NCBI GenBank assembly: GCA_905221605.1
Contig: CAJNDS010002067.1
Coordinates: 206,501 to 270,500 of the forward strand
From: Symbiodinium natans
Lineage: Eukaryota; Sar; Dinophyceae; Suessiales; Symbiodiniaceae
Length of the DNA: 64,000 nucleotides
Direction: 5' to 3'
Shown: positions 29,681 to 38,945 of the stretch, one piece after another
How the letters are laid out: the number at the start of each line of letters is the position of its first letter
Position numbering within the stretch: the stretch's first letter is position 1
Notes under the pieces: generated by a model
What the model saw: only the letters and a program-made list of their open reading frames with translations
Told to the model about the DNA's origin: nothing
Database searches by the model: none
Position numbers and translations under genes: made by a program

Positions 29681-32600
29681 TCACGTTCCAGCGGCTCGTT
29701 CCTCACCAAGGAACTCAGCATTCACCACCCAGCCATCCTTGAGGCAATGCTTACAAAGCGTCTTAGCTCTGAGCTGTGAATATCGCAGAACATCACAATC
29801 ACTGCTTGCGTGCATACAGTTCCCACCCACTGTTGTATACAAAGTGGCACTCGCAGGAATAACCACCGCTTTCTTTATCCACAGCCATTTATACAGCCGT
29901 CGAAAGAGGCACCATGCCAGTTCCCAGAGTATAATTGCTGCCACCAAATATGCAACAAGGTCTGAATTGTTGACAACCATTTCAATACCTTGAGCCAGAA
30001 CCATCACCGTAGACGTGTTGGCGACCTTGCACACCCCTTCTTCTGAGCAAAAGAATCCAGCCGTGGACACTTCTTCGCCACCAATTGCCATCCCTTGCAG
30101 AGATGCAGCCACCATCATGACCGCCATTGCAAGCGAGGCTTTTTTCGAGTCAGTCCCTTGTACCAACAGTCGGAGACCCCAAAGTGCCTTTTGCTTTGCA
30201 TACACCTGTCCACTCATCAATTTGGTCAACAGGTCAGCGATCATATACTCACCGCGAAGATGCGCTATCACCATATAACCACGGTCCACCAGAGACCTGA
30301 CACCGGCTGCTCGAATTCTCAGGTGTCTTGTCCTCCAGCTTCCAGCAGGATATTGAATGATCGAGCACGTTGAGACCGAATCTGTATACAGCACTTTTTG
30401 CAGCGATTCTTCACCTGTTCCAACCAAAGCGGCAATTATAGGGGTGCACGACTGAATCATCGTTGCTCCCTCTATGGACGCATGTAATTCAGCTTCAGCT
30501 GTACTTAAAGCCACCGTTGATTGTCTTTGTGTTGCCCACATCACTGGACAGTCACCCCACACCACCACCGCTCCTGAGCGGCTCTTTTCGTTTTCACCTG
30601 CTGCAAAGCTGGCATCCGCGTAGGACTCCACCACCTTAACGCCTCGTCCATAACGCAACACCTCATTTCTTTCTTTTTCGCATGTTGCGATTGCTCCGAA
30701 CGTCAAGCCTAACGTTGGAGTTGCAGCAAGGTATCGGAAAACCTCCTCAGCCTTTTTAACCACAAATCGCGGCCTTCGGGATGTCCACAAAGACAACTGG
30801 CTCGTGCAGAACGCCAAATCAGGTCGAGTTTTGATTGCCACCCAGAGGAACTCCCCTACGGCACCTTGAGCCGCTCGCAAGGAAGGAATATCCACCTCCT
30901 CTTCTTCACCTGGAGTTTCTTTCACCATTGGCAGGTTACTCCCTTTTCCAGTTTCATCGATCTGATACCCTCGTCGGTTCAGCAAATCTCTCACAAAGTC
31001 CTCCTGGTTGAGAAAGAAGCTGCCATTTCGATACCAGATTTGGACACCTAAAAACTTCAGGAATCCATCACCGCAGCCTGGACCACAGAACTCGGGTTCA
31101 GAAGTTTTCCACTCCTTCCTAATCTGTTCCAAGGCCTCCCGGAGCACTGTCATAGTCCCAGCCATCAAAAAATCATCCACGTAAAGACCCATTGTCCCTA
31201 CCAACTTGCTTGCACCTTCCAGCTTCTCTTGCGCCATAATAAGGAACAGACTTGGGTCTGCATTGGACCTCTGAAAGCTCATTGCTTGTCCATCCTTTGA
31301 CACCCAAGACATCCCTTGAAGACGTTGGTCTCGCCACTCCACCCATGCTGCAGGACTTTCGGCCAAACCGTACAAGGCCTTCCTCACAATCCACCGCTCC
31401 TCTTTTGTGCAAAGACCCAATTTCACCGCCGCCCTTGGGGGCTGCACCACCACCAAACGCCCTTCTCTTTGCGCCCTATTCATCGGCGCCGTCAGAAAAG
31501 CTTTGGAAATGTCTAAGCCAGCGATGATCCACACCATATATGCTGCGTGCCTCACTTGACACCTGAATGTAGTTGAATCTAAACCTGGAGCGTACAGCGA
31601 GTGACGACTGAGTGACCTCGGCCCTTCATATTCTGTAGCTGCCGTTGACGAAATGAAGTTTCCACATGCACAGATACGGGCACGTCGCCTCCCTGTCCCT
31701 TGCTTCCGGGTAAACACCACCAGACTGGGAACGTACTCAATCACCGGTGCATTAGGCTCTTCCGCCAATTTGTCCAGCTTTTCTTGAGTTGTTGGTTCCA
31801 CCACCTCCAACTCTTTCACCAAAGACGTCACCTCGTCCGACAATGATTCCCTCCACTTTTCCAGCTCTTGCATGGCTTCTTGTGTAGGAATTGTTTTTGT
31901 TTGCAGGAACTCAACCTCCTCTGCTGCCTCGAGCGCGGTATTTTCTTGCACCATTTGCTGAACTTGAGCTGCTTTGACCAAAAACTTCGAGAGCTGATCC
32001 TCAGCCCTTTTTGCTTTAACCAGCCATTCTCTAGTCTCTGATCCTTTCTCCTCATTCGACTCATTGGCCGATCCATGGAACTCGTCCAAAATGCAACATT
32101 CCTGTTCAGCAATTAGGCGTCGAATACTCAAATGCTCCTCTAGAGCCCATTGATGCGCTTCGAACACAGCGTAGTCGACTTCCTCTGCAAGGTCGTCCAG
32201 CGAGGTCTCTTTCAACGTCATTTTTAACCATTTCCTTTTTTCACCTTCTTCAGCTTGTGGTTCCGGAAGAGGAAACTTGCATTGGAGAAGATAGCACCTA
32301 TCCTTGTAGCTCAAACGCTCCATAAAAACAGGTGTGTACCCTGTCAAGGATACCCTGTTCCCTTTCCAAGGCATAGGACCATGCAATTTTCTCGGAAAGA
32401 ACGACATGAAGTTCCAGTGGATATCGACCAATTTTCCAGGTAGGACTTTCTTCCCATAAGATTGCTCCACCACTTCAGCTCCTTCCTCTAAAACCTTTTC
32501 GTCCTCAACCCACAGCTGACCATCTTTATAGTCACCAAAGCCACACACATAATTGCAGCAATGTTTTTCATTGTGACTATCCCTATGCAATGACACCGGA

Positions 32601-35308
32601 GCATTGCACGAGATCTGAAGAGCAGAAAATTTGGCTTCAGGATTGTGGTGCCTCACGAATGATGCCAAATAACGACATAGCCATGGTCTTCGATGAGTCT
32701 CTTTTGTGATACCACACACTCCGCCATGAGTATAGTGGCCCAACACCAGAGCTCGCGTACTTGTACACCAATTGTTGATACCACCTCTTCGATTCACCCT
32801 CTTTGGGTATACAATCCCTTCCAAAAGCTCCTCACAGTCCACGTAATCATACATAGACCTTTCATACATTGACTTGGCTTTTTGCTCTTCTTTTTCCAAC
32901 TGTGTTCCATCCTCAGCAGTCTCACTTTTGCAGACCAAATAAGCATTTTCATGAGGAGAACAGCAAGTCGGCCAATACTCATCACCAGGAACATTGTCCT
33001 CGACATCTGCATTTTCTTCCAGCTCCCCCAGACCCTGCATGTCATCCTCGAAAATTTCTAAAGGCGGACTCTCCCCCCGCTTGCGAAGCAAGCGCAAGGA
33101 GCCCACATGACCACGCAGTGAAGAGGCCGGGCTTTTTTCATTTAACCGATGACGAACTGGAGGATCGCGAGGCGGAGGTAAAGGAGGACCTTCCTCATCA
33201 GCGAACCGAAGCGCCGGTTTTTTCCCCTTGAGACGATGCTCTGGAGGAGAAGGCTCCTGTTCTTCTACCACCCCTTCCAGCTCCAAGTCAGGCGGTTCCT
33301 TTATATTGGAAAAAATCGTAGTGCAGGGAAATAACACCAGTTCATCCGGATCTTTTGCAGTCCCTTGAGCTTCCACCCAATAACCACCAGGTAGGTCATC
33401 GCATGGACCCAAAAGAAGTGCAGGCTGCGTACGATCGACCCATTGCCGACCTTTCTTTGTTCCATCCGGACCCAGCAACTCCCACGGACGACGTTTGACT
33501 TGAATCTGAGCACCAAAAGGAAGCAATGCTTTAGGATTTAACCCCAACTCCCTTTCAGCTTTCTGCCACCGTAACATTGACCAATGGCGAGCAGCCAGTG
33601 CCCAGTACGCCGGTCCGAGTCGCGCCTCCTTTAAGAGCGACCTGACACCACGTTTGAATAAACCCACACATGCTTCAGCGCGCCCATTTGTTTGCGGGAC
33701 TCCAGGATCACCAGTGGTCCTATATATCAGACGAGTTTCGCAAAAGGACCGGAAGCGTGCATTGACAAACTCCCCCGCTCGATCTGAGTGGATTCTCAAC
33801 ACCGGATACCCATGTCTCTGCAAGCGCACCATCATTCTTTGAACTGCCGATAAAACAGTTGTTTGCTGTTTGTCCACAATCGGCTCCACCATAACGAAGT
33901 TGATCATACGAACCGGTTGGGTCAAGTGGTCCTTCAGTTCCTTCCAGGATTTTTCAGAAGCTTGAATTTTCAACACCTCTGCCTCCAGAACTGGCGCAGG
34001 TTCCACCGGTGCAGAGTCTTCCTCCTCGAAGTTAGCGACTGCATCGCCTAACCATTCTCCAACACCAGCACCATCATCTACCACCTGATCTTCCACCTCA
34101 TCCGCATCTTCCTCCTTTTCTGGAGGGCGACCCACATTGGGATCCAACATTGGAAATTGATACACACCAATAACAGCGTGTCGTGGCTTCTGCTGGTGAG
34201 CATCCTTTGAAAACTTGTATGGACCCGCTAAGTCCAATGATAAAGTGTAAGCATCCCCATGCTTTCGCCTCAAATGGCGACGCTCTTTTCCAGCAGCAGA
34301 CACACAGATTTGACAATCACGTCTGAAGGGAATATGCCCCCTTAGGCAATGGTCACGGAAGGCACGCTCCTCAGCTGTCAACCTCCGTAACGTTCCTTCT
34401 CGTTCTTCCTTTTTTGACACCATAGCTGCCCGTTCAGCATCGCTCTCATGCAACCATTGTGCCAACCTGTGACGTATTCTTTTAACCAATCCAAACGCCC
34501 ATCGCGCCCATATAGAGGACTGTCCAATACGCTCTTCCAGGGTAGAAGCGAATGTTGCTGACCACGGAACAACCACGCGAACCTGTTCCAACGATTCCCA
34601 TAGTTCCATATCAGACACCAGGAAAGTCGTAGGTTTCACCAGAGCATGTCCCAACGCTCCTTGATCAAAGTGTGCAGCGTACATTCCATAACGCTCACAA
34701 AAGCTTTTCACCTCTGGCCAACTCCAGAAGGTAGGACTTGAGAGCCCTTCCTGAGAACCATCCACCAGATCCTCAGCACTCAAGACCGTTTTGCCGTTCT
34801 GAGAGAAATCTTTCCCTATGAGTTCAGGGTCCCCAGGGCTTTCCATGCCAAAGAAGACAGAACTTCCATTGATGACTTCAGCAGTTCCACACCTTGAATG
34901 CACCGCCACGTCATATAGGAAAAGCATCTTCAGAAGTAAAACACCATCCTTTTGAGCTAATTCTTGATGTGGCCAAGGAAGACTTTTTAACCCCAACCGT
35001 TCAGGCCCACAGCGTCGGCGTAATACAGGTGGACCACCGTCTTCACCTCTCAACCTTGACACTGTCCTGCATGGAGGTCCTCCCACCACAGCAATCACCT
35101 TTCCTTCAGCCGCCAGATGCAGAAGATACTTCCAGACGCTCGAATTATGTAGGTCACCGCCTTTTGTCAAATCCAGCTCCAGTACCTCCACATCCCGACT
35201 GGGAAAATGCCATTTTTGTTTTCCCGAAAATAGGTGTACCACCACCCTTTGCTCGTGCCAGCCGTCTCCTTTTATGACGGTTGAAAGGCAACGCTGCAAT
35301 ATCTCCAC
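29681..35308 (-). CDS. pol: retrotransposon Pol polyprotein: methyltransferase-like, integrase, TET/JBP-like, RT, RNase H
   Basis: 1875 residues, counted from a GTG at 35308; no ATG precedes the first domain, so it is probably made by +1 shift from Gag. Residues 20-245 resemble cytosine-C5 methyltransferases: HLFSG (25-29), GGPPCRTVS with Cys80, and a MESPGDP segment with Glu156 in the ENV position. Integrase: HX4H-CX2C zinc site (His320, His325, Cys332, Cys335) and catalytic Asp359, Asp509, Glu545 with the DX35E spacing. Residues 840-1000 look like a TET/JBP-type 2-oxoglutarate/Fe(II) dioxygenase: HRD at 908-910 in LHRDSHN, His976, and Arg985 in NRVSLTGYT. A coiled-coil-like stretch follows (1045-1180). 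Reverse transcriptase has YVDD at 1376-1379; RNase H has Asp1565, ALSTAEAEL and Asp1643. The C-terminus has hydrophobic segments (1725-1743, 1784-1802) and a Cys/His tail (1831-1855). Enzyme activity of the two extra domains is inferred. Confidence 0.93.
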   Translation of the reverse strand: MEILQRCLSTVIKGDGWHEQRVVVHLFSGKQKWHFPSRDVEVLELDLTKGGDLHNSSVWKYLLHLAAEGKVIAVVGGPPCRTVSRLRGEDGGPPVLRRRCGPERLGLKSLPWPHQELAQKDGVLLLKMLFLYDVAVHSRCGTAEVINGSSVFFGMESPGDPELIGKDFSQNGKTVLSAEDLVDGSQEGLSSPTFWSWPEVKSFCERYGMYAAHFDQGALGHALVKPTTFLVSDMELWESLEQVRVVVPWSATFASTLEERIGQSSIWARWAFGLVKRIRHRLAQWLHESDAERAAMVSKKEEREGTLRRLTAEERAFRDHCLRGHIPFRRDCQICVSAAGKERRHLRRKHGDAYTLSLDLAGPYKFSKDAHQQKPRHAVIGVYQFPMLDPNVGRPPEKEEDADEVEDQVVDDGAGVGEWLGDAVANFEEEDSAPVEPAPVLEAEVLKIQASEKSWKELKDHLTQPVRMINFVMVEPIVDKQQTTVLSAVQRMMVRLQRHGYPVLRIHSDRAGEFVNARFRSFCETRLIYRTTGDPGVPQTNGRAEACVGLFKRGVRSLLKEARLGPAYWALAARHWSMLRWQKAERELGLNPKALLPFGAQIQVKRRPWELLGPDGTKKGRQWVDRTQPALLLGPCDDLPGGYWVEAQGTAKDPDELVLFPCTTIFSNIKEPPDLELEGVVEEQEPSPPEHRLKGKKPALRFADEEGPPLPPPRDPPVRHRLNEKSPASSLRGHVGSLRLLRKRGESPPLEIFEDDMQGLGELEENADVEDNVPGDEYWPTCCSPHENAYLVCKSETAEDGTQLEKEEQKAKSMYERSMYDYVDCEELLEGIVYPKRVNRRGGINNWCTSTRALVLGHYTHGGVCGITKETHRRPWLCRYLASFVRHHNPEAKFSALQISCNAPVSLHRDSHNEKHCCNYVCGFGDYKDGQLWVEDEKVLEEGAEVVEQSYGKKVLPGKLVDIHWNFMSFFPRKLHGPMPWKGNRVSLTGYTPVFMERLSYKDRCYLLQCKFPLPEPQAEEGEKRKWLKMTLKETSLDDLAEEVDYAVFEAHQWALEEHLSIRRLIAEQECCILDEFHGSANESNEEKGSETREWLVKAKRAEDQLSKFLVKAAQVQQMVQENTALEAAEEVEFLQTKTIPTQEAMQELEKWRESLSDEVTSLVKELEVVEPTTQEKLDKLAEEPNAPVIEYVPSLVVFTRKQGTGRRRARICACGNFISSTAATEYEGPRSLSRHSLYAPGLDSTTFRCQVRHAAYMVWIIAGLDISKAFLTAPMNRAQREGRLVVVQPPRAAVKLGLCTKEERWIVRKALYGLAESPAAWVEWRDQRLQGMSWVSKDGQAMSFQRSNADPSLFLIMAQEKLEGASKLVGTMGLYVDDFLMAGTMTVLREALEQIRKEWKTSEPEFCGPGCGDGFLKFLGVQIWYRNGSFFLNQEDFVRDLLNRRGYQIDETGKGSNLPMVKETPGEEEEVDIPSLRAAQGAVGEFLWVAIKTRPDLAFCTSQLSLWTSRRPRFVVKKAEEVFRYLAATPTLGLTFGAIATCEKERNEVLRYGRGVKVVESYADASFAAGENEKSRSGAVVVWGDCPVMWATQRQSTVALSTAEAELHASIEGATMIQSCTPIIAALVGTGEESLQKVLYTDSVSTCSIIQYPAGSWRTRHLRIRAAGVRSLVDRGYMVIAHLRGEYMIADLLTKLMSGQVYAKQKALWGLRLLVQGTDSKKASLAMAVMMVAASLQGMAIGGEEVSTAGFFCSEEGVCKVANTSTVMVLAQGIEMVVNNSDLVAYLVAAIILWELAWCLFRRLYKWLWIKKAVVIPASATLYTTVGGNCMHASSDCDVLRYSQLRAKTLCKHCLKDGWVVNAEFLGEERAAGT

Positions 35309-35325
35309 GTGGCAACAGCTCCATC
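35154..35325 (-). promoter_or_regulatory. Gag-Pol overlap, likely +1 frameshift region
   Basis: The Pol frame is open from just after a TGA near 35325, and the first conserved Pol residues are near 35245, so a shift must occur in about 80 nt. I see no Ty1-type CTTAGGC heptamer. The mechanism (frameshift, splicing or a defect) cannot be decided from sequence. Confidence 0.55.
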
Positions 35326-38300
35326 AGCATATTTTCTGGTATATCCCCATAATACCACCGAAGAAATCTCCAGCATGCCTGGACGAACTCCTCCTCATTC
35401 GCTGACGCTGTCCGCGCTGCGCTTTGCAACGACGTTTTTACAGCCACCTCGTTGTCCGTATTCGGACACCCTTGAACCATACGTGCCACCTTCAAAGCTT
35501 GCTTTGGTGAGCACCAATCCATTTCATCAATGATCTGAAGCGCCACCTCCTTTTCCAAACAAGGGCACCCATTCAGATCACGAACGCGAAGTTCCCCCAG
35601 AACAGGATGTGAGGCTGTGCACTTGCCACCACGCCACTGAACTCTGAGACCAACCAAGGCGCTCGCTTTGCCAATTGGCACTAGTGGATCTACCATTTCA
35701 GGAGTTACCAGGGTCCCACCTGGGGTAATACACATCTCCCGAGATCCAACAGCTAAAGACACCAACACCTTTTGCTGCGGAAGCTGTTCTCCAGGACGAA
35801 GTGATCTGAGAGGATGTGATGCTCCCGAGTCCAACATGCCCATTCCCGAACACTCATTGGTGTCAGAAACCCTGGCCACATGTAGAACGCATACTCCTCG
35901 GCCTTCTCCCTGCTTCGGCAACAACGTGGCATCCGACGAACCGACTCCACAGTCCGCCCTTCCATTCCTCCATTGAGAATGGGACCAAGACGCACGCTGC
36001 CTTTCAGCATGCAAAACCATTTTTTCAGCTGTTTTGTAATCCATAACCAAACAGCCATGTTCAAACCACAAGAGCTGGTCCAGCGAAGATTTTGCACCCA
36101 CGTGACACATCCCATTGATCACCGTGAGGTTCGCCCCAAACTCCAAAATCAACCAGAGAGGGATAATCAGGGGCCCATTGTCTTCCCTAATCAACGTCCC
36201 TTTCTCTGTAATCCTCATTGCCACACCACCAAGCGCGCTTTGCACCATAACAGTAGTGTCGGGTAAACATTCCCATGGAAAAAGCGTCCGCACAAGATGC
36301 GTAGCAGCCGTATCCACCAACGCCACTCTCCTTTCCTGCTGAAACAATCCAGATCCACATAACATTCGAACACTGGGATCCCCGCTTGATGCTGACTGCG
36401 CTGATGACAGCTTCATAGATTTCAGCACTTCCAACGCTTCAGCAAGGACTTGATTGGGTGTTGATGGTGATGAGGGACTTGCAGAACCTTTATCCAATCC
36501 CGCATTAGCTGTCTCATCTCCCCCTTCAGCTACCTCTGCCTTTTTGGCATTTCCCCATTTCGCACCTTTGCCGCCCTTTCCCCCTTTGGGAGAATTCCCT
36601 TTAGATCTACTCCTCTCAGGGTTTGAGTCCACATTGGAACTTGCACCATCCTTATATGGACATTGCGGCTGCAGATGGCCAACGGCCCCACACTCAAAAC
36701 ATCTTCCTCGCTCAAGGGAGTCTTTGTCATGGCGGAATTTACAGCGGGCTCCGAACTTGCAACCTGCATCGGTCTTCCCATATATCCAACAGAAAGGACG
36801 TTCACCATCTCCGCTGTACCTTTTTCCTTTCCCTTTGCCTTTGTCACCCTCCTCTGTCTCGTCACCAGTTCCCTTTTGGGCCTTGTTTAACCTGGCCCTT
36901 TTCTTGGCGTCCGAGTCCTGCTTCACCTCCTGTTCACCAGCACTATGCAATAGCAGTTCAAACTCTGCCTGTAACATTTCAGCTAGTTGTGTCGCAGTTT
37001 CAGAGGTCGGCGAGTAGTCCACCCCCAATTTCTCCCGAAAGGATGCCACTCTGAAATGCACCGTAGGGTGTTTTGCCAGCAACGCGGATGATAAAGCATC
37101 CAATCCCTTGATAAGCAAGGTAGCGTCCGGCTCGGATGCTCGCAGCTCCCTTAATCGGGAACGCCATTGCGCCCATTGTCGCACTCCCTTAATAGCCTCT
37201 GAGATCGAGGTTGCTGAAGATGGTTGCACCAAGAAGTTCAACATTGTGCTGCGCTCATTTGCTCCACCTGGTTGGTAAACCGTCAGCAATTTGTAAAATA
37301 TCATCACTGACCCCAACATTCGAGTGGAAACGATCTCGGTCTTCAATCTCTCCGGAATCGCCTGTAGCAGCAAAGACACCGCTCTCTGCTCCAACAAAAC
37401 ATGCACAGTTTGAACCACCTTGAGCCCTTCCAGCTCAGCCTTGATGCCCAACCTTTCCAGTGGAGAAACACTCAACCATTTGGCATACGCTTGATATGCC
37501 TTTGAGTAGACGCATTGCCACCACACTCTTCCTGTATCTGTCAGCGAAGACAACATTGGTTCGATCATTGCGATCCAATCACCCAGTGCCGTCGGATTGC
37601 TTGGTGTGTAGTCTGCCAAAGTTGGAAGGCTCATCACATGCTTCCCGAGAGCCTCCGGACGTTCGGTTCCAGAACTATCACCAGTGATTGGCATACCGCG
37701 TGGCACCACTGCTCCAGGAGGTAAACTGACCCTTCCACCAGGCCCTTGAGGTAGTCCATGTCCTATACCGGGCGTAACAGCTGTGAGCGGAACCTTTTCT
37801 AATTCCAACTTCCCAGCGACCATTTTCCACCGATACGGAACATCATCCACCATTGTATATCCACCCGATCCTGCTGAGTTCTCTTGCGTCGCAGTTTCCC
37901 GAGCTGAAACAAAACCGGGCTGGTTCCCCGCAGGTGCGGCAGAACCATCAACACCTGATGGCACGGAAGTAATCGGAACATGTGTTAAACCAGGTGGTCC
38001 ACTTGCATATCCACCACTTGCAGGACCTCCCGTGGGGTAATTCAATGGAGGCAATCTGGAGGGTTTCTTCCCTTCAGCTACATGCATCATTGGCACTTCT
38101 TTTTCATCCTCCACTTGAACATCCCCCTTCCTGGACCCAGGCAAGGATTGAAGATCACAACCCTTTGGCAGGTCGTAGCCCTCAATAGGCAGCCATGTCC
38201 CATCAGGCAACACAGTCCAAAAACCACCCATACCATCCGTGTAGAAAACTTGTCCTGGCAGGTACTGCTTCTCTGGAGTCATTCCTAGAGGATATGCCGT

Positions 38301-38900
38301 GTTTGCGTCCACCACTCCAGAGCTCCGTGCCCTTGAAGCTGACCCAGATGCAGCAGAGGTATAGCTTTTTTCCTCCACCCGATGCAACCTGTTCCCCAGC
38401 TCCTTTGTCTGCACAAGCAACTCTTTCAGCGCACGCTTCACCACCGCCATATCTTCAGTTTGCTCTTCACCACTAACATCAGGAATGAGTTCTTCGTCGG
38501 CTTGCACTCCACCAATAGTACCTCGTTCCATTTGTCCCATTAAGCCTGACGATGGTCTCTCAACAGGTGCAGGTTCCTGACCCAAAAGGTCTTGCAGCGA
38601 AGGCGGTCTCCTCGTACCTTCACCACTCCTATCCCCTCCGCTCGCGGGAAGACTTGCCGGCCTTGATTGCCTAAGTCTCATTTCTTCTTGAGCCCGCTCG
38701 CTCCAGAAAGGATTTGCTGCTTGAACCGGAACCACTTCGTTTTCCACCTGAGGCGTTGGTTGTATCATTGCAACCTCCCTACCATCTGTCAGTGCTTGTA
38801 CCATTTGTTGTCGATCTTCACCCCCATCACCACGATTTCCTTCGGCTTCATTGGCCGTTGGCGACAGTCCAGGCTCAGAGCGACGCCGCATCATGTCCAT
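35154..38900 (-). CDS. gag: retrotransposon Gag with zinc fingers and tandem protease-like domains
   Basis: The frame is open from 38930, but the first ATG is at 38900 (reading MDMMRRRSEPGLSP), 63 bp inside the 5' LTR, so I choose that start: 1248 residues. Positions below count from 38930. The N-terminal half is Pro/Gly-rich and low in structure. A helical capsid-like region spans about 430-690. A CX9CX5CX3H finger (about 714-734) is followed by a CX2CX4HX4C knuckle (about 743-757), typical nucleic-acid binding in Gag. Two aspartic-protease-like segments follow: VDTAATH with Asp873 and LDSGASH with Asp1034; the second keeps the consensus D-S-G. Downstream of each, similar residues recur (V.LALGG... 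then GTLI or GTLV). The frame ends at TGA 35156-35154 and overlaps Pol by about 155 bp in the +1 frame. Confidence 0.93.
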   Translation of the reverse strand: MDMMRRRSEPGLSPTANEAEGNRGDGGEDRQQMVQALTDGREVAMIQPTPQVENEVVPVQAANPFWSERAQEEMRLRQSRPASLPASGGDRSGEGTRRPPSLQDLLGQEPAPVERPSSGLMGQMERGTIGGVQADEELIPDVSGEEQTEDMAVVKRALKELLVQTKELGNRLHRVEEKSYTSAASGSASRARSSGVVDANTAYPLGMTPEKQYLPGQVFYTDGMGGFWTVLPDGTWLPIEGYDLPKGCDLQSLPGSRKGDVQVEDEKEVPMMHVAEGKKPSRLPPLNYPTGGPASGGYASGPPGLTHVPITSVPSGVDGSAAPAGNQPGFVSARETATQENSAGSGGYTMVDDVPYRWKMVAGKLELEKVPLTAVTPGIGHGLPQGPGGRVSLPPGAVVPRGMPITGDSSGTERPEALGKHVMSLPTLADYTPSNPTALGDWIAMIEPMLSSLTDTGRVWWQCVYSKAYQAYAKWLSVSPLERLGIKAELEGLKVVQTVHVLLEQRAVSLLLQAIPERLKTEIVSTRMLGSVMIFYKLLTVYQPGGANERSTMLNFLVQPSSATSISEAIKGVRQWAQWRSRLRELRASEPDATLLIKGLDALSSALLAKHPTVHFRVASFREKLGVDYSPTSETATQLAEMLQAEFELLLHSAGEQEVKQDSDAKKRARLNKAQKGTGDETEEGDKGKGKGKRYSGDGERPFCWIYGKTDAGCKFGARCKFRHDKDSLERGRCFECGAVGHLQPQCPYKDGASSNVDSNPERSRSKGNSPKGGKGGKGAKWGNAKKAEVAEGGDETANAGLDKGSASPSSPSTPNQVLAEALEVLKSMKLSSAQSASSGDPSVRMLCGSGLFQQERRVALVDTAATHLVRTLFPWECLPDTTVMVQSALGGVAMRITEKGTLIREDNGPLIIPLWLILEFGANLTVINGMCHVGAKSSLDQLLWFEHGCLVMDYKTAEKMVLHAERQRASWSHSQWRNGRADCGVGSSDATLLPKQGEGRGVCVLHVARVSDTNECSGMGMLDSGASHPLRSLRPGEQLPQQKVLVSLAVGSREMCITPGGTLVTPEMVDPLVPIGKASALVGLRVQWRGGKCTASHPVLGELRVRDLNGCPCLEKEVALQIIDEMDWCSPKQALKVARMVQGCPNTDNEVAVKTSLQSAARTASANEEEFVQACWRFLRWYYGDIPENMLMELLPRGDIAALPFNRHKRRRLARAKGGGTPIFGKTKMAFSQSGCGGTGAGFDKRR

Positions 38901-38945
38901 GGCGTTAAACAAACGAAAAATCTTTACCAATTCCGCAGGAAGCCT

